NCBI RefSeq assembly: GCF_008831285.2
Contig: NC_045146.1
Location: forward strand, 23,205,703 to 23,269,702
Length of the DNA stretch: 64,000 nucleotides
Direction of reading: 5' to 3'
Source: Nymphaea colorata
Lineage: Eukaryota; Streptophyta; Magnoliopsida; Nymphaeales; Nymphaeaceae
The translations under genes were made by a program, and so were the position numbers. Shown here one piece after another: positions 35,994 to 47,944 of this stretch (position 1 is its first letter; every line of letters starts with the position of its first letter). The notes below the pieces were generated by a model, which was not told the origin of the DNA, did no database searches, and was given only the letters and a program-made list of their open reading frames with translations.

Positions 35994-36640
35994 AGTTGCT
36001 GAGGTCTAGGCTCCTTTAAATTAGTCTGGGCCTCGCTCTAACTTGTTCATAACCTGTCCCATTAAGCATCTCTACAGAACTCTTCCACTAAAGTTATCTA
36101 ACCAGAATTTAACCCCATCGATCACCTTTGCGCATTCTCCATCTGGTTTTGTCTTTGATGAAGGTCCAGCCCCAGCCCAGAATGACCCAGCATTCCGATC
36201 TTTTTCAAACCCGACCTGAAGACCATTGGCCTTTACCTCTGCTGAGGTATCTTTGCTGTAGCCATATCCAAGTCGCCAGGTTAGCATTAATCAAGTGACA
36301 GGCTCTACTTGCTAGTAGGGCTTTGTTCCACTAACTCAAGTTTCTTATGTGTATATTGCCTTCTTTCACTGGCATGCACAAATTTGGCTAAGCAATGAGA
36401 TGTTGCTTCTGACTCCCATTACCTTCATCTGCCCATAACAAGTTGGTCATAAGCCTCTATAGTTTATAAATGGTGGACTGTGGCAGTTTGAAAGCTTGCA
36501 TCCATTAATTCACGGATGCTAAGAGATTAAATTTGATCAGACATAGTCTTCGTCCATAGGAAAGAAGACTGGCTTCCATCTTTTCAATCAACTGGCTGGT
36601 GCAATCCAAGTTGCTGAGCAGCGCTGTGGGTTATTTAACC
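35994..36640 (-). mobile_element. LINE (L1-type) remnant, RT C-terminal part, interrupted by the gypsy element
   Basis: On the minus strand from about 36600: LIEKMEASLLSYGRRLCLIK, WMQAFKLPQSTIYKL, LLWADEGN, then NIHIRNLS and WNKALLA, LATWIW, NAGSFWAG and GVKFWLDNFSGRVL. These follow, in order, the conserved C-terminal blocks of plant LINE reverse transcriptase (the LSYGGRL.LI..VL block, P..I...I..FLW, G.GIR.L...N.ALL.KW.W, G..I.FW.D.W.G). Stops and frameshifts show decay. The reading continues, across the gypsy insertion, into the zf-RVT part at 24462-23950. No earlier RT blocks were recognised beyond 36640, so the copy appears 5'-truncated. Confidence 0.8.
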
Positions 36641-37940
36641 ACTTATAACGCTTGGACCTTTTGTAAGCCTGAGTTAGTGAGCCCAGGCATTCGGGGGATG
36701 TCTTTTGCATATGCTAGTTAGGTGAACTTGTTCACAGCTATACTAATTTATTATATTATAGATGGAGGTATACTCTTTTATAAGTTTTCTAACGATCCAA
36801 GATTCTTACGAGAGTGATATTTCCAATTCTCAGGAGCTCAATTTCCTTGTTTTGCTTGATATCAGCATTTTGACTTGAAAAAAATTGGGTTCCATGGCAA
36901 GCCCATGTTGTTGATGCACATTTGCGTCAATGTATAAAAGATGTTTCGTCTGTTTAAGATAATTGAAATGCATACATAACTCAAATACAATTATCAGAAC
37001 CCTGTTATTTCCTCCTATTCGCTGTCTGTTGTGATTTTTTTAACCCAATATAGTAAATGTCTACATTCTTGTTGTTGAGGATGAAATGGGTGATTCCATG
37101 TATGCTTATTTTTCGTACAAACATTTTTGTGCTTGTTTCTGTGTTATTTGTTTGTAATGTGAGGCAAGATATGTTTTTAAGCATTTATTCCATGTTATAG
37201 CTAGCTTCTTGTATTTTCTACTTGGCAAGAGAATAATGCTACTTCTGACAATATCATAGATGAAAGAGATCTAGTTAAGCCATTTTCAACCTTGTCTTGG
37301 AGTTTATTTTTCACGTTTATACCTGTTCTGGGTGTGAATTTGGTCTCATGAGCTTTCAATTAAAATCACAGATGGTACCTTGAAAAATTCTTGTACATTA
37401 ACTGTGACTAGTATCTGCTTGTTGTACTGTTTGAAACATTTTTGCTTCTCTTAGTGCATGTTGCATGCTAAATAGGATCAATTTACAAGGTAGCTCTTAT
37501 TTATTTAAACAGTTCGTACTAGGCAAGAAGATTCCAGATCTCTCTGAATAGGAGTTGGAGGCTAGATCTGCAAAAGATGGGGGCATGTTAAGCAGACAGA
37601 TATCTTGAATTTGTCTCCTCTTCCCCACCTTTTCATGCTGTAGGCATATATGTGTGGCATTTTTTATGGGATTAGAATAATATAGGAAGATCTTATTCCA
37701 TTCTAACTTAATCACTACATTCTTAGGCTTTCTAGATTTATGTGCTTTGGCCATTTAGAAGGAGATACAAATTAAGAAGACAAAAATCACATCCTTTTCC
37801 CTAGAGAATCTGTCTTCATGCTAAATTATATTCATCCTGTATGTTTCATTACTGTATTTGACCAAAATCCTAAATCCTAAATGATGAATAAATAATTGAC
37901 AGAAGCTCAAGGAAGTCCATCATTTTTCTTAATCTTCAGA

Positions 37941-38124
37941 GAAGAAGCAGATTTCACATGAAGATGAATGAAGTGGCTCCAAATGCGTCACGTAGCTCAG
38001 ACTGTCTCTGCTAAGGCTGAAAATGGGACTCCAAATGCATCATGCAGTTCAGACTGTGTCTCTGCTAAGGCTGAAAATGAATCATTCCATATATCTGCTG
38101 CAGAAAGTTATGGGCAGCAATGAC
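37941..38124 (+). pseudogene. Exon-like fragment with an imperfect tandem duplication
   Basis: After a possible acceptor (CTTCAG near 37940), a unit of about 55 bp is repeated twice (about 37976-38085). The second copy translates PNASCSSDCVSAKAEN and continues to a stop at about 38122. The first encodes PNASRSSDC but is short of the second by two bases, breaking the frame between copies. It looks like a decayed coding exon; parent gene unknown. Confidence 0.35.
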
Positions 38125-38418
38125 AATGTAGGCCGTCTTTGCTGCTGAATTTGAAATCGTGGTGCTTCTTTTAATAGCAGCTCAGGTTGAGAAGGCTTCC
38201 TTGGTTCAAAAGAATTTGACAGGAAATTGAGCCATTTCAATAGGATTGAATATGAAATCATCTTGCGAGTTTGAAACTTTAAATTGCAACTTTCACGGTT
38301 GAAGAAAAGCATTTTTGAAGAACTGCAACACTACTATTCATTTCTCTGTTTTACTTTGCCGTTTATTTAGCTGCTTTTATAAGAAAATTTGGTCTTTAGG
38401 AATTGAAACTCTCTGCAG

Positions 38419-38463
38419 GAACTGCCTCTTAATGGCAACTGCCTGGGACTGCAGTATTCAGGT
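38419..38463 (+). pseudogene. Possible isolated mini-exon
   Basis: CTGCAG precedes a short open stretch reading ELPLNGNCLGLQYS, which ends at CAG with GTAAGT following, an ideal donor. No continuation into a full gene was found in either direction. It may belong with the fragment at 37941-38124. Confidence 0.25.
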
Positions 38464-39997
38464 AAGTATTTTGCTGGTTCCTTTTTCTGCTTAAATAATG
38501 ACCGACTCGTATTGCAATTTTTCATCCAGTCGGCAATCAGAGTTTGTCTTGCAATTTCTCTCCCGTTCTGCTTACGTCAAACAGCTGAATGTTTTGAAGG
38601 AGTAATGTTTCCAGGCCATCAACAAAGGTGGCATTTTCAATACTAGAAACATTATTCCACCAAAATCATTCCTAAAATTAAGCATCTGGATTTCTGATTT
38701 CAAAAATTTTGACGCACCAGATAAAAGAAGCTAGCAGCTGCACAATGTGGCAAAAGAATTAGACATCAACTGTTGTGTCTTCTTGATATTTATAGTCCTT
38801 GTATATATACTATTGTTTGCTTGGTTACATTGCCTACAGTTCATTAGCTGAGACGTGTGGTTAATTATAAATAAGCAAAAAAAAAGTTGCATATATAGAA
38901 TTGTTCAAGGTGCACGGTTAAAATTGTCCAAAACATAAAAAAAAATAGATACCAAATATTGATATCTCCCTGCCCCTTAGAGAAGTGGCGCATTTTCAGA
39001 GAGATATATTGTCAGTTGCCAGTATATCGCATGCTTCACAGGTTGTGTAATTTCATATGAAGATTGGAAAAGGATCTTGCAGGTGGAAAGTCTTTTCACT
39101 GGAAAGTTTCTCCAGGAAAGGATTTTCTCGAATATGCGACACGAGTAAAATAAGAAAACCCAGAAGAAAGTGGCAAATGCAGAACTCGCAGTCAACATGT
39201 CAATGAACATTAATTGATGGGCTTCAAATTTTTGATTCCAACCTGAGAGAAAATTTGCGTAAAGCCGCAAGGAATCATGCACCCTTGGCTTTCAGAATCC
39301 ACCATTATAATATTTTCTGTAATAAGTTGTTCGCTTACAGCTACCTTCGTTGGAATTCGTAAACAACGAACACAGAAAAATCGCAGGTCGTCTAAGATGA
39401 CAGATAATAAGGCTTTCTGATTGATCGGCCAACAAGTGAGAGAAGATAAATCAAGCAGCTTCTAATTAATAACACTTACTATGTGAATCTAGGCGCAATA
39501 TCTTATATAATAGCACCTACCACGCTCCTAAAGACATGTTACTCGGAAACTATGTTGTAGAAACTTGTCTAAATCAGATTATTCTAATAAAAAGGGTGGC
39601 AAATCAATTTCATTCATTGACCAGTATAGGGTTGCTGCATGTCATAAACTATTCTCTCTTTCTTTTTACTATTTTCAAGATTTTTATGCATCGTGGGTTT
39701 TAAATTCTTCCTATTTTAATTTCAAAAGTTCTTAAATCCAACTCTCCTAACCAAGTGGACGGAGCTGGCCGGACCACAACACTGTGGCTTAGGGTACTGA
39801 AGGTCACAGTTAACACTTGAATTCTGTGACTGATCGTTTTTTCTTATATGTCAAGTGGTTAATATTATTATTTACATTCAACATATTAAAAACTGGTGCG
39901 ATTTGTTTTCGTGAGGATCCAAGGGAGACATCCATGACAGCCCCACCAACAGTTTTACTTATCCCAAGAACGCATAGAATGGAATCAGAAAACATTA

Positions 39998-40234
39998 AAG
40001 GCGTGTTTGATACACACCCAAAAAAGCATTTTGGAGGCAAAACAGCGATTTGCTTTCGAAATGCCTTTCTTTGTTTTGCTTGGAAGGTTTGAAAACAGAG
40101 TTCCAAACCAGTTTTTGCCTGCTCACTCAAACATAAAAAAGATGATCTCCAAAACTCATAAAAAAAAATCATTTTTTACAAAAACCAAGATTTCTGAAAG
40201 ATCATATTTTCCGTTTATCATCCAAACACTACCT
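39998..40234. mobile_element. MITE-like repeat (Tourist/Harbinger-like candidate)
   Basis: The left end AGGCGTGTTTGATACAC and the reverse complement of the right end AGGTAGTGTTTGGATGATAA share GTGTTTG-AT with an AGG start, next to TAA trinucleotides. The interior is AT-rich and non-coding. End positions and target duplication are imprecise. Confidence 0.35.
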
Positions 40235-43200
40235 AATAAGTGTTTTCTGGCACTGATCCTTATGCAGCAGACGACCGAGCTCCCCGATTTGGTTAAATCC
40301 AAGTCAGATCAGTCCAAGCTGCATCCTTGGACCCGTGGCATGTCATCACTTATGTGTTTGTCTGAAACGAAGAAGGAAAACCTATGCAATTGCGGGAAAA
40401 GCAATCGGTTTGGAGCTGCAAACTAATGAACCTGAAGCAGTGCAGAAATCAACTTTTGCTACTTTGGTTGCAACAGGGCCTCCGTTTGAACATCCAGTAA
40501 ATCTCTCTAAAAGTGATCGTAAATCCCGACCGCCAATCGATATAGTCGTGCTTAGGTGTGAAAGTCCAGCTTTTGGCTATCATGAAAGGCACAATGCAGC
40601 GATGCCCTCTTGCACCCTCGAGATTAAGAAGAGATTAGATGAAAAAATTCTTAGCTCGGCCACCGTGAATAAGTAGCAGTGGCCACCTAAATTTCGCTGC
40701 ACCTACTTGAGCTACACGCCTTTAAGCATCTCCCATGGGAAAGCCCTTCCTGCGGGAGGATGGTTGGATGCAGCTTTGGCAAGAAATCAACTCCTTTCCA
40801 GTGGGAAAAAGAAGGGTGAGGCTCCACCACTGATTCCCACATGCTCTTTGTTTTAACTTTCTTGGGAAAATAAACCCCACTTCGTATGGAATGGACCCGT
40901 TTCATAAGAAAATAAGCTCGAAACGAGTGCACGCTTGTGTTCCCCGCTGCAGCGAGAAAATGAAGGTTTTCCTTTTCGCATGGGTTCCAGCCATATTCAG
41001 ATCGAAGAACTGTTGGGAGTGACAAGGTTCATTTGGAGACTCAAATTCTTTTTCATAAGAAGGTTTGCTTGAAGTTCAGGTGAAGATTCTTGGAGTTCCA
41101 ATGGATCGACTAATCTGGAAATTTTACACTATTAAGTTGAATCTTTTACATATCTAAGCCAAAGAAACATGCTACAGCCACTGCTTTAAGATCTTTTGCC
41201 TCTCATTGTCCATATTTGCTGAATAATAGAATCTTAAGGACAAATAATGATGATTTTAAGTAGGTTAAGTGGAATGATGTTGGCATTATTGCTGTTTAAT
41301 TAAGTGGCCATCGTCATCTGAATGGTTTTTTTTTTCCCCTTCTTTTTGGCAGCTGCAGTAGTTTCCTGATTAAAGTAGTTTATTTTTTCCCTCTTATTCT
41401 CCGCTGCTTCTGCACAGCTTTACAGGTAGCAGAATGGAAATTTTTAATGTGGTTGCTTGTACCTTAGGCAAACTTATCCATTTTCTACTTCAAGCTAAAA
41501 TTAACAATGCATGAAATGCTACACCTAAAAGCAACACCAAGAAATAGATACTAAGCACTACAATACAAGCAAAGAGCAACTTGCAATCTTTTGCAATTTG
41601 TGTCACTATAGATCGGATCTTGGTAGATATTGCTTTATGTCATTGTTTTAATTAAAAAATGGAGAAAAAAAATTCAAGTGTTTTGAAGTTCAAATCCACT
41701 AGCTTCACTGCGTGTGATCTAATTATACCTCTTACATGTTAATAAAATATTCATAACGATAAAGCGTCACAGTCGAAAAGATTAATAAATCTTTGAAATT
41801 TATCTTCGCAAAAAAACTTCAAAACCCCTCTAGTGTGACAACTACTCCAACTAGCCAAAAAAAAAGGGAATTCTCATATACCATCAAGCTAAACAAGGTT
41901 ATAAATTATTACAATTTTATCAGCAATTCGTTTCCAATATAAGATTCATTAATAAGAACGATGGCAGCCTGGGCTTTGTCGTATGACTTTAGATTTACAT
42001 CTTCAAGTTGAAGGAGGTCAGTGATTCATTACTTGGAGCGTCAAACTGGTAGCTGTTTGCCTGAAACCCAGCTGGCCTATAAAACTTAGCACAGTATAGA
42101 AAAACGCAACAAATATTAACTACGGAGGGAAAGATCATCACTTTTTTTAAATTTTTTGCATGTGAATTGGTCACATTTCCCAATGACTTTGGGATTCAAA
42201 AAATGTTGCAGGATTAAAATAAAATAAAATTAAACCAAGTACTAAATGGATGAGTTAATTCAAAAGAGAGGGATTTTTTTTTCCCTCTGATCGTCTGTTT
42301 TCACCTAGAAGGTCGCCGGGGGCCTAAGTTATGTTGAAGAACGACCGTTGGTGACTTAGGTAGCCATGTTTCCCTCCGGATCGCCTGCTATCTTGTGGTT
42401 GGCTCGATGCCCATTTTTTTAGTCTCACTTAATCAAGGACCTACCAAACACGTAAAGACCGTCCATCGCTACCTCCTGCCAAAATCCGACGGCCTGTAAG
42501 AAGCCGAAGGTCCGCATCCTGTCCTTATGATCAGTGGACTATTTCAATGAGTTTCTCTTCAGTGGGCTAGAAAATTTAGCAGTACCAATTCACTGTTCAA
42601 TCTTTTCTTCCTTTTCTTCTTCTGGCCAAACAAAACGCCAAAATCAAAGATAAAAGCGCACTTCAATCAGGCCCTGTTCCAGTTGTCTCTCGTGTAAAAT
42701 TTCCAACTACCCTTTTTCCGTCAACCGGAAAAATGTCTGCACCATATGTAGATATGCATTCAAGTATCTTACACTTTGGACAATCTTGATTCATAATTTG
42801 AAGGCTTCAGTTCAAACCGTAGCGATATGTGGAGCCCTTGTGGAAGCAGGCTGCCTGTACTTCATGTATTGAAAAAGGGAAAAGATCAACTGACAAGTAC
42901 AGTGGTCAAGCTTTGAAGACTACCATCATAATGAAAAAAAAAAGCATAGAGGCAATGATTCTTATAATTACTCGAAATAATTCATGATGTCGAAGAATGA
43001 GAGCTTCTTCCCAGAGAATTGATGCATCTTCTGTGAACCATTCTGCTTTTACTAGGAACTGTCTACACATGGGCACCCGATCTCGATCCTGCAGAGCATG
43101 TGCACCGAGGCAGATGTTGATGAACCACGAAACAATGCAGAAACCAGACTGGACATTTATAACTCAGTCGATATTTGTCTTTTTATCGGCACAGCCGTTT

Positions 43201-43475
43201 GGAATGAACCGATTCAGCCTGTACCATCCTCTTATTTAATAGAAACAATCACGGTAGTAGATGTCTTTCGTCAAATCTGGTTTGTATAAAAGAGATGCAG
43301 ATTCAGTACAGCCGATACAGACTTTCTGTACCTTCATGTGCAAATGATTCGGCTCCAACCTGTGTTTCGCTCAAGGTTCCTTGCATACTTCTTGAACTCT
43401 TCCTCCACATTAAGAAATTAGCTTATTGTGGTGACCTTGCTGCGTCACCTTACTCGCCCTCTCATCTCCCTCAAC

Positions 43476-43500
43476 TATATATATATATATATATATATAT
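43476..43500. repeat. (TA)n microsatellite
   Basis: About 12 TA units. Confidence 0.9.
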
Positions 43501-45426
43501 TCTTGATTCTTGGTTAGGGAATGTGGAACCTTGACATAACCATCCATATTCCTTTATTTATTTATTTATTCTTGTTCCGGATAGATGTATGCATGGAGAG
43601 GCACGTGTACATACACTTGACGTGCATATGTGAGCATGCATGTCTGCTTACGGACACAAACTTGAAAAGATTCTCAATTGCATGCGTGTGAAATGTTAAT
43701 CTCGATAACAGTTTCTTGGTTTCCTTTCTCTTCTTAGCCGTGTTGTAAAACATTGGTCTGAATTCTGTTCGTTGACCAACATAATTACATAAGGGTGGCT
43801 TGTCACATCTTGGGCATTTTTTATGATTTTGTAAATAATTTTTTAGTCATTAAAAAATCCGTATTTTTAGGCAAAAACAACTACAAATTTTTTATTTTTC
43901 AAAAAAAAGAAAAAACTCCTGTTATATCTGTGCTATATTATGGAAGCTATTATATAAGAGAAGGCTCATTCACCGTGCCTGCTTTTATGCTGGTAGTACA
44001 ATGGGCTTATACCCAGCTTGCCAATTAAGAAGAAGAAAAGAGAAAGGAAAGAATAAAAAGGAAAAGTGGTATGCCGCTCTTTATGCAAGTAATCCAAGCA
44101 GAAATAGTTAGAGGTAATACCGACATTCAAGAGCAAAGCGCTAAGAACATAATGCATCTTAACGGGAGCCACCAAATATAAAATTCAAGCATCTCAACTC
44201 CTCCAGAAAAGAACAGGAAGGAAAAGGAAAAGAGGGTTCCTCTTTTGTAAAAGAGACCCTAGAAAAGGAGTGCATTACAAAAGCTGCTCACCTTATCAGT
44301 TATCATCTATATACTTTCAAGAGGAAAGAAAAAAAAAACGCCAACTCCTTTTAATTCATTCAAAACTTAAGTGGCTACTTGAAGATTCTATCATCTCTAT
44401 TCCTTCTATGTGTACATGTAGAGCAGGCAGACAACTTACATACTTATCCTCACACTTCACACTAAGCAATCCATCTGAGATAGAGAAATTCATGATGCAT
44501 CACTCGACGGACAAGAACGATGATCATGAACAATGAGATTATAAGATGGAACATATCTCAAGACAGCTCTTTGGGTGCAATTGTGCTGATCACTTTCCCC
44601 TTCAATTAAGTGTGTGAAATCCTTTGAACTTCATTTTTTACCTAATTTGGGGTTCAAACCAACCTTCTACCCATGTGCTTGGATGCGCTGGTGGACCATG
44701 TGCTAATAGTGACCTTCAAATAGAAGATTGGCGTCCTTAATAATGGAAGCGATAAAGGGAGAATGGAGAAAGGGACCACTCATCAAACTAAGGATTGGTA
44801 TATCATATAATATTCCTTTTTATAACCCATTAAATGTTAGTCACCTGCCATAATAACCACAAAGGAATTCTTCACATTGCCAAGTTGAAGATGAGATATT
44901 AATCTCATTTTGGGGTTAAGGCGCTTCTCTCCCTTCTGACATTACATGTGAATATTTCAATGCACTGACCAAGAAGGCATCTCTATTTGCCTCCTCTTTC
45001 TCCTGAGTTTTGGATAAAATATGAGAGAGAGCGGGGGAGGGAGAAAGAGTTTTTGGCATCAGGTCCTTATCCTTTACAGTCTTTTTCAGAAACGTCCATC
45101 TTATTTTAGGTTTTTCAGAAAGGTAAAAGTGTGTTTTCTAATCAATTCACTCAAGCAGCTCATTCCTTGTAAGCTTTTCACGAAGTTAATTACAGCCAAG
45201 TTCTGCTAGTTTATCGCGACTGTATTTTTTTTTAAATCTTCTACGCATAGGCCAAACTATCATTCTGCCTTTCCCTGCTACAACCACTAGTTTGCAAAAT
45301 CCAGTTAATCAGAGCGTACTTGCAAAATAAGCCAAAAGAAAGGAGACCATGCTGGAGAAGGCCCCAGAATATTTATTGACCTGTGGGAGTGGGAATCACA
45401 TGATCCTCACAGTTAAATAAAAGCTC

Positions 45427-45452
45427 CTCTCTCTCTCTCTCTCTCTCTCTCT
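45427..45452. repeat. (CT)n microsatellite
   Basis: About 13 CT units. A further CT-rich tract lies at 45963-45985, and a poly(A) tract of about 35 bases is at 45571-45599 and just upstream. Confidence 0.9.
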
Positions 45453-46921
45453 GATTTGTTGAGGTGAAATTATAACTCACAGGGACACCATTGTCATGGA
45501 GCGTTCTTGTTCCAGCAGAAGCGGTCTTTAGAAAAATTGTCCTTTGCAGCTTCTTTATTTAAGAAAGAAAGAAAAAAAAAAAAAAAAAAAAAAAAAAAAG
45601 CAACCTCTTCTAACTTAAATGTACCCTTAGCCACTACAAGGTACATGCATGAAGGAAAGATGTAAAATATGCCAAGATGCACGTGTAGCAGGTTCCATTA
45701 AATCCAAGGTCCGCCAATGAAAAAAGTGGATGGGCATTCAAGATCCAAGGCTCCAAGCTGTTATACTGTGCTACCACCTGACTATGCTACTAACTCTCAA
45801 TTATTCAAAACATGCATGACCTTCCTAATTTATAAACATAACAAGCATTAGCTCTGTTTCTCTTCATCTATATGCTTGTTTTTGAATGTTAATTGCCAAA
45901 AAGAAAAGGGGACATTAACAGATGAGAAATATGATACCATAGTGGAGTTGTTAATATGGAATCTCTCTCTCTCTCTCTTCTCTCTTTATCTATCTTTTTC
46001 TCTCTCTATGCACCCTTGTGTGTGTAAAACAGATACTTCTTCGGTTAGACTTTAGCAAGAAACGTACGAGTGTTCTTTGTTCAATTTGGCATGATTGACG
46101 TGTCAACTGTTCACAATCACACCACCTGTCTGAAGGGGTGAAAACCCAATGACTTGGATCGCATGAAGACTTGAAACGGGAGATTGCATCATTTTCACTA
46201 AACTAATTTGATCAAGAGTTTACTTTGTGATAAATAGTTAACAAAGAAAACTTACGTTTGGAAGCTGAGATTGGGCAAAGAATACTTGCTGTTTTTTCTG
46301 GGGCCCAACAGAAAGGCTAACCAAAAGGTTGTCCCATTTCCAAATATAATATGTATCATAAGGTGTTTGTTTAAATAGAATAACAAGGAATGAAGACGAT
46401 CGGCGTCTCTATGGCCAGATGGGGCAAAAAGAAAATTATAACGTATGCCTGTCACATGCTGATTCCTGCAAGAAAAAGATATCGTTTTCTGTTAAGCCGG
46501 CACATAAATGTCATCAGGAAGAATCAAATGGTGGCTATTCCGGCCATTTCAATAAGTACCAACATCGATAAGACGCAGCCCCACATCCATCCCAATCTTG
46601 GAAACCAGATGCCCGTCCAGTCGTGCCCCACGTAAGAGACGCAAAAGGTGACTGACCACCAAGGGAAGAAAGTGATGTGGGCGGCGGCGCTGCCAGCGGC
46701 GGCGGCGGCGATGGTGGTGGCAGTGGCAGTCTTCCATATTTGGTCAAGGAGACGCAATGGGGTTGCATGGGGTGAGAGTGGGCGTATCAAGTAGGGACAG
46801 GGCAGGGAGTAAGGTGGTCGGCTACCCCACCCCTTTCTTACACCTCTCCCAGGGGAGGGGCCGCCTCTAGTCCTTAGCGCGCAAAGATAAGATATAACCC
46901 ATTGCCTTGACCTGACTCTCA

Positions 46922-47911
46922 ATGGCAGCCCATCTCAAAGACCAAACCCACCCTCCTCCCCAGCCCACCAAAGCTAGGAGAGGGAGGCGAAGGGAGACCA
47001 CCATCTCCACAAACGTTTCCTCTGCCTCCTTCCCCTCCCCAGACCCTTCCCTCTCTGCACCAACGCCGAGGAAAGAGCCGCCGGCCGTCTCCCCAGACGA
47101 CACCTGGTGCTGTGCTCCACCGCACCGACGGACCGCCACTAACACTCCCAGCCACCCATCGCAAGACCAGAGGCACCAAGAGCCGGAAACCACCACCAGA
47201 CCCGCGCCGGAAGCCAGCGAAGTCTCTTCCTCCGTTAGGCAGGGCTTCGTTCCAGACCGACAGTCTTCCTCCCCATTTCGAGTTCCGGTCTCTCCCGGCC
47301 GAGTCTCTCCTCTCATGGACCCTTCCTCCTCCTACCCTTCCAGCTATAGCAAGTTCAACTCCGCGCTCAATGCGGGGCTCCTCAACCCCATGTCGCCTCC
47401 CCCATCCATCGACAAGACTCGGTCGAGTCCGACCCTCTTCGAGATGATGACCAGTGAGCCGGATTGCCGTTCCAGAAACCAGCCCCCTTCTGGCAGCATC
47501 ACCGTTGCCGCCGTGGCCGGCGGCAAACTGCCTCCCCACGTGATGACCGTCCAGGAGAAGCACCTGTTGATGCAGGAAAGGGTTAACGACATCTTGGGGA
47601 GCTCGAGCCCCGGCAGCCGGTTCAACGACGCCGGATCGAGCGATGTGAAGCTTACCCTGAGCTCTAAGGACGGGTTCAGCGTCTCCTTGAACGTCCACCG
47701 CCACATACTCGTCTCGCACAGCCGGTTCTTTGCCTCGAAGCTCTCGGATAGGTGGTCGAAGCAGCAGAAGTCGCTACCCCACCTGGTGGAGATCTCGGAT
47801 TGTGACGATGTGGAGATCTATTTGGAGACTCTGCGTCTCATGTACTGTGAAGATCTCAAGAGGAGGTTAATGAGGGAGGACGTCTCCAAAGTTTTGGAGA
47901 TACTCAAGGTG

Positions 47912-47944
<33 letters not shown>

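Larger units (their letters stand above)
36650..46900. other. Gene-poor spacer with debris
   Basis: AT-rich. Exon-like fragments at 37.9-38.5 kb, a MITE-like repeat near 40.0 kb and simple repeats are listed separately. Remaining open frames (e.g. 40335-40676, 40687-41025 minus) are unrecognised and lack support. Confidence 0.45.

Noticed and set aside
36072..36287. Minus-strand 71-codon ORF that looks protein-like
   Set aside because: It is not an independent gene. Part of it (NAGSFWAG, GVKFWLDNFSG) matches LINE reverse-transcriptase blocks, and the neighbouring blocks continue in other frames.
47344..47719. Minus-strand frames opposite BTB exon 1
   Set aside because: They are shadows caused by GC-rich coding sequence; the plus frame has the BTB domain and splice sites.
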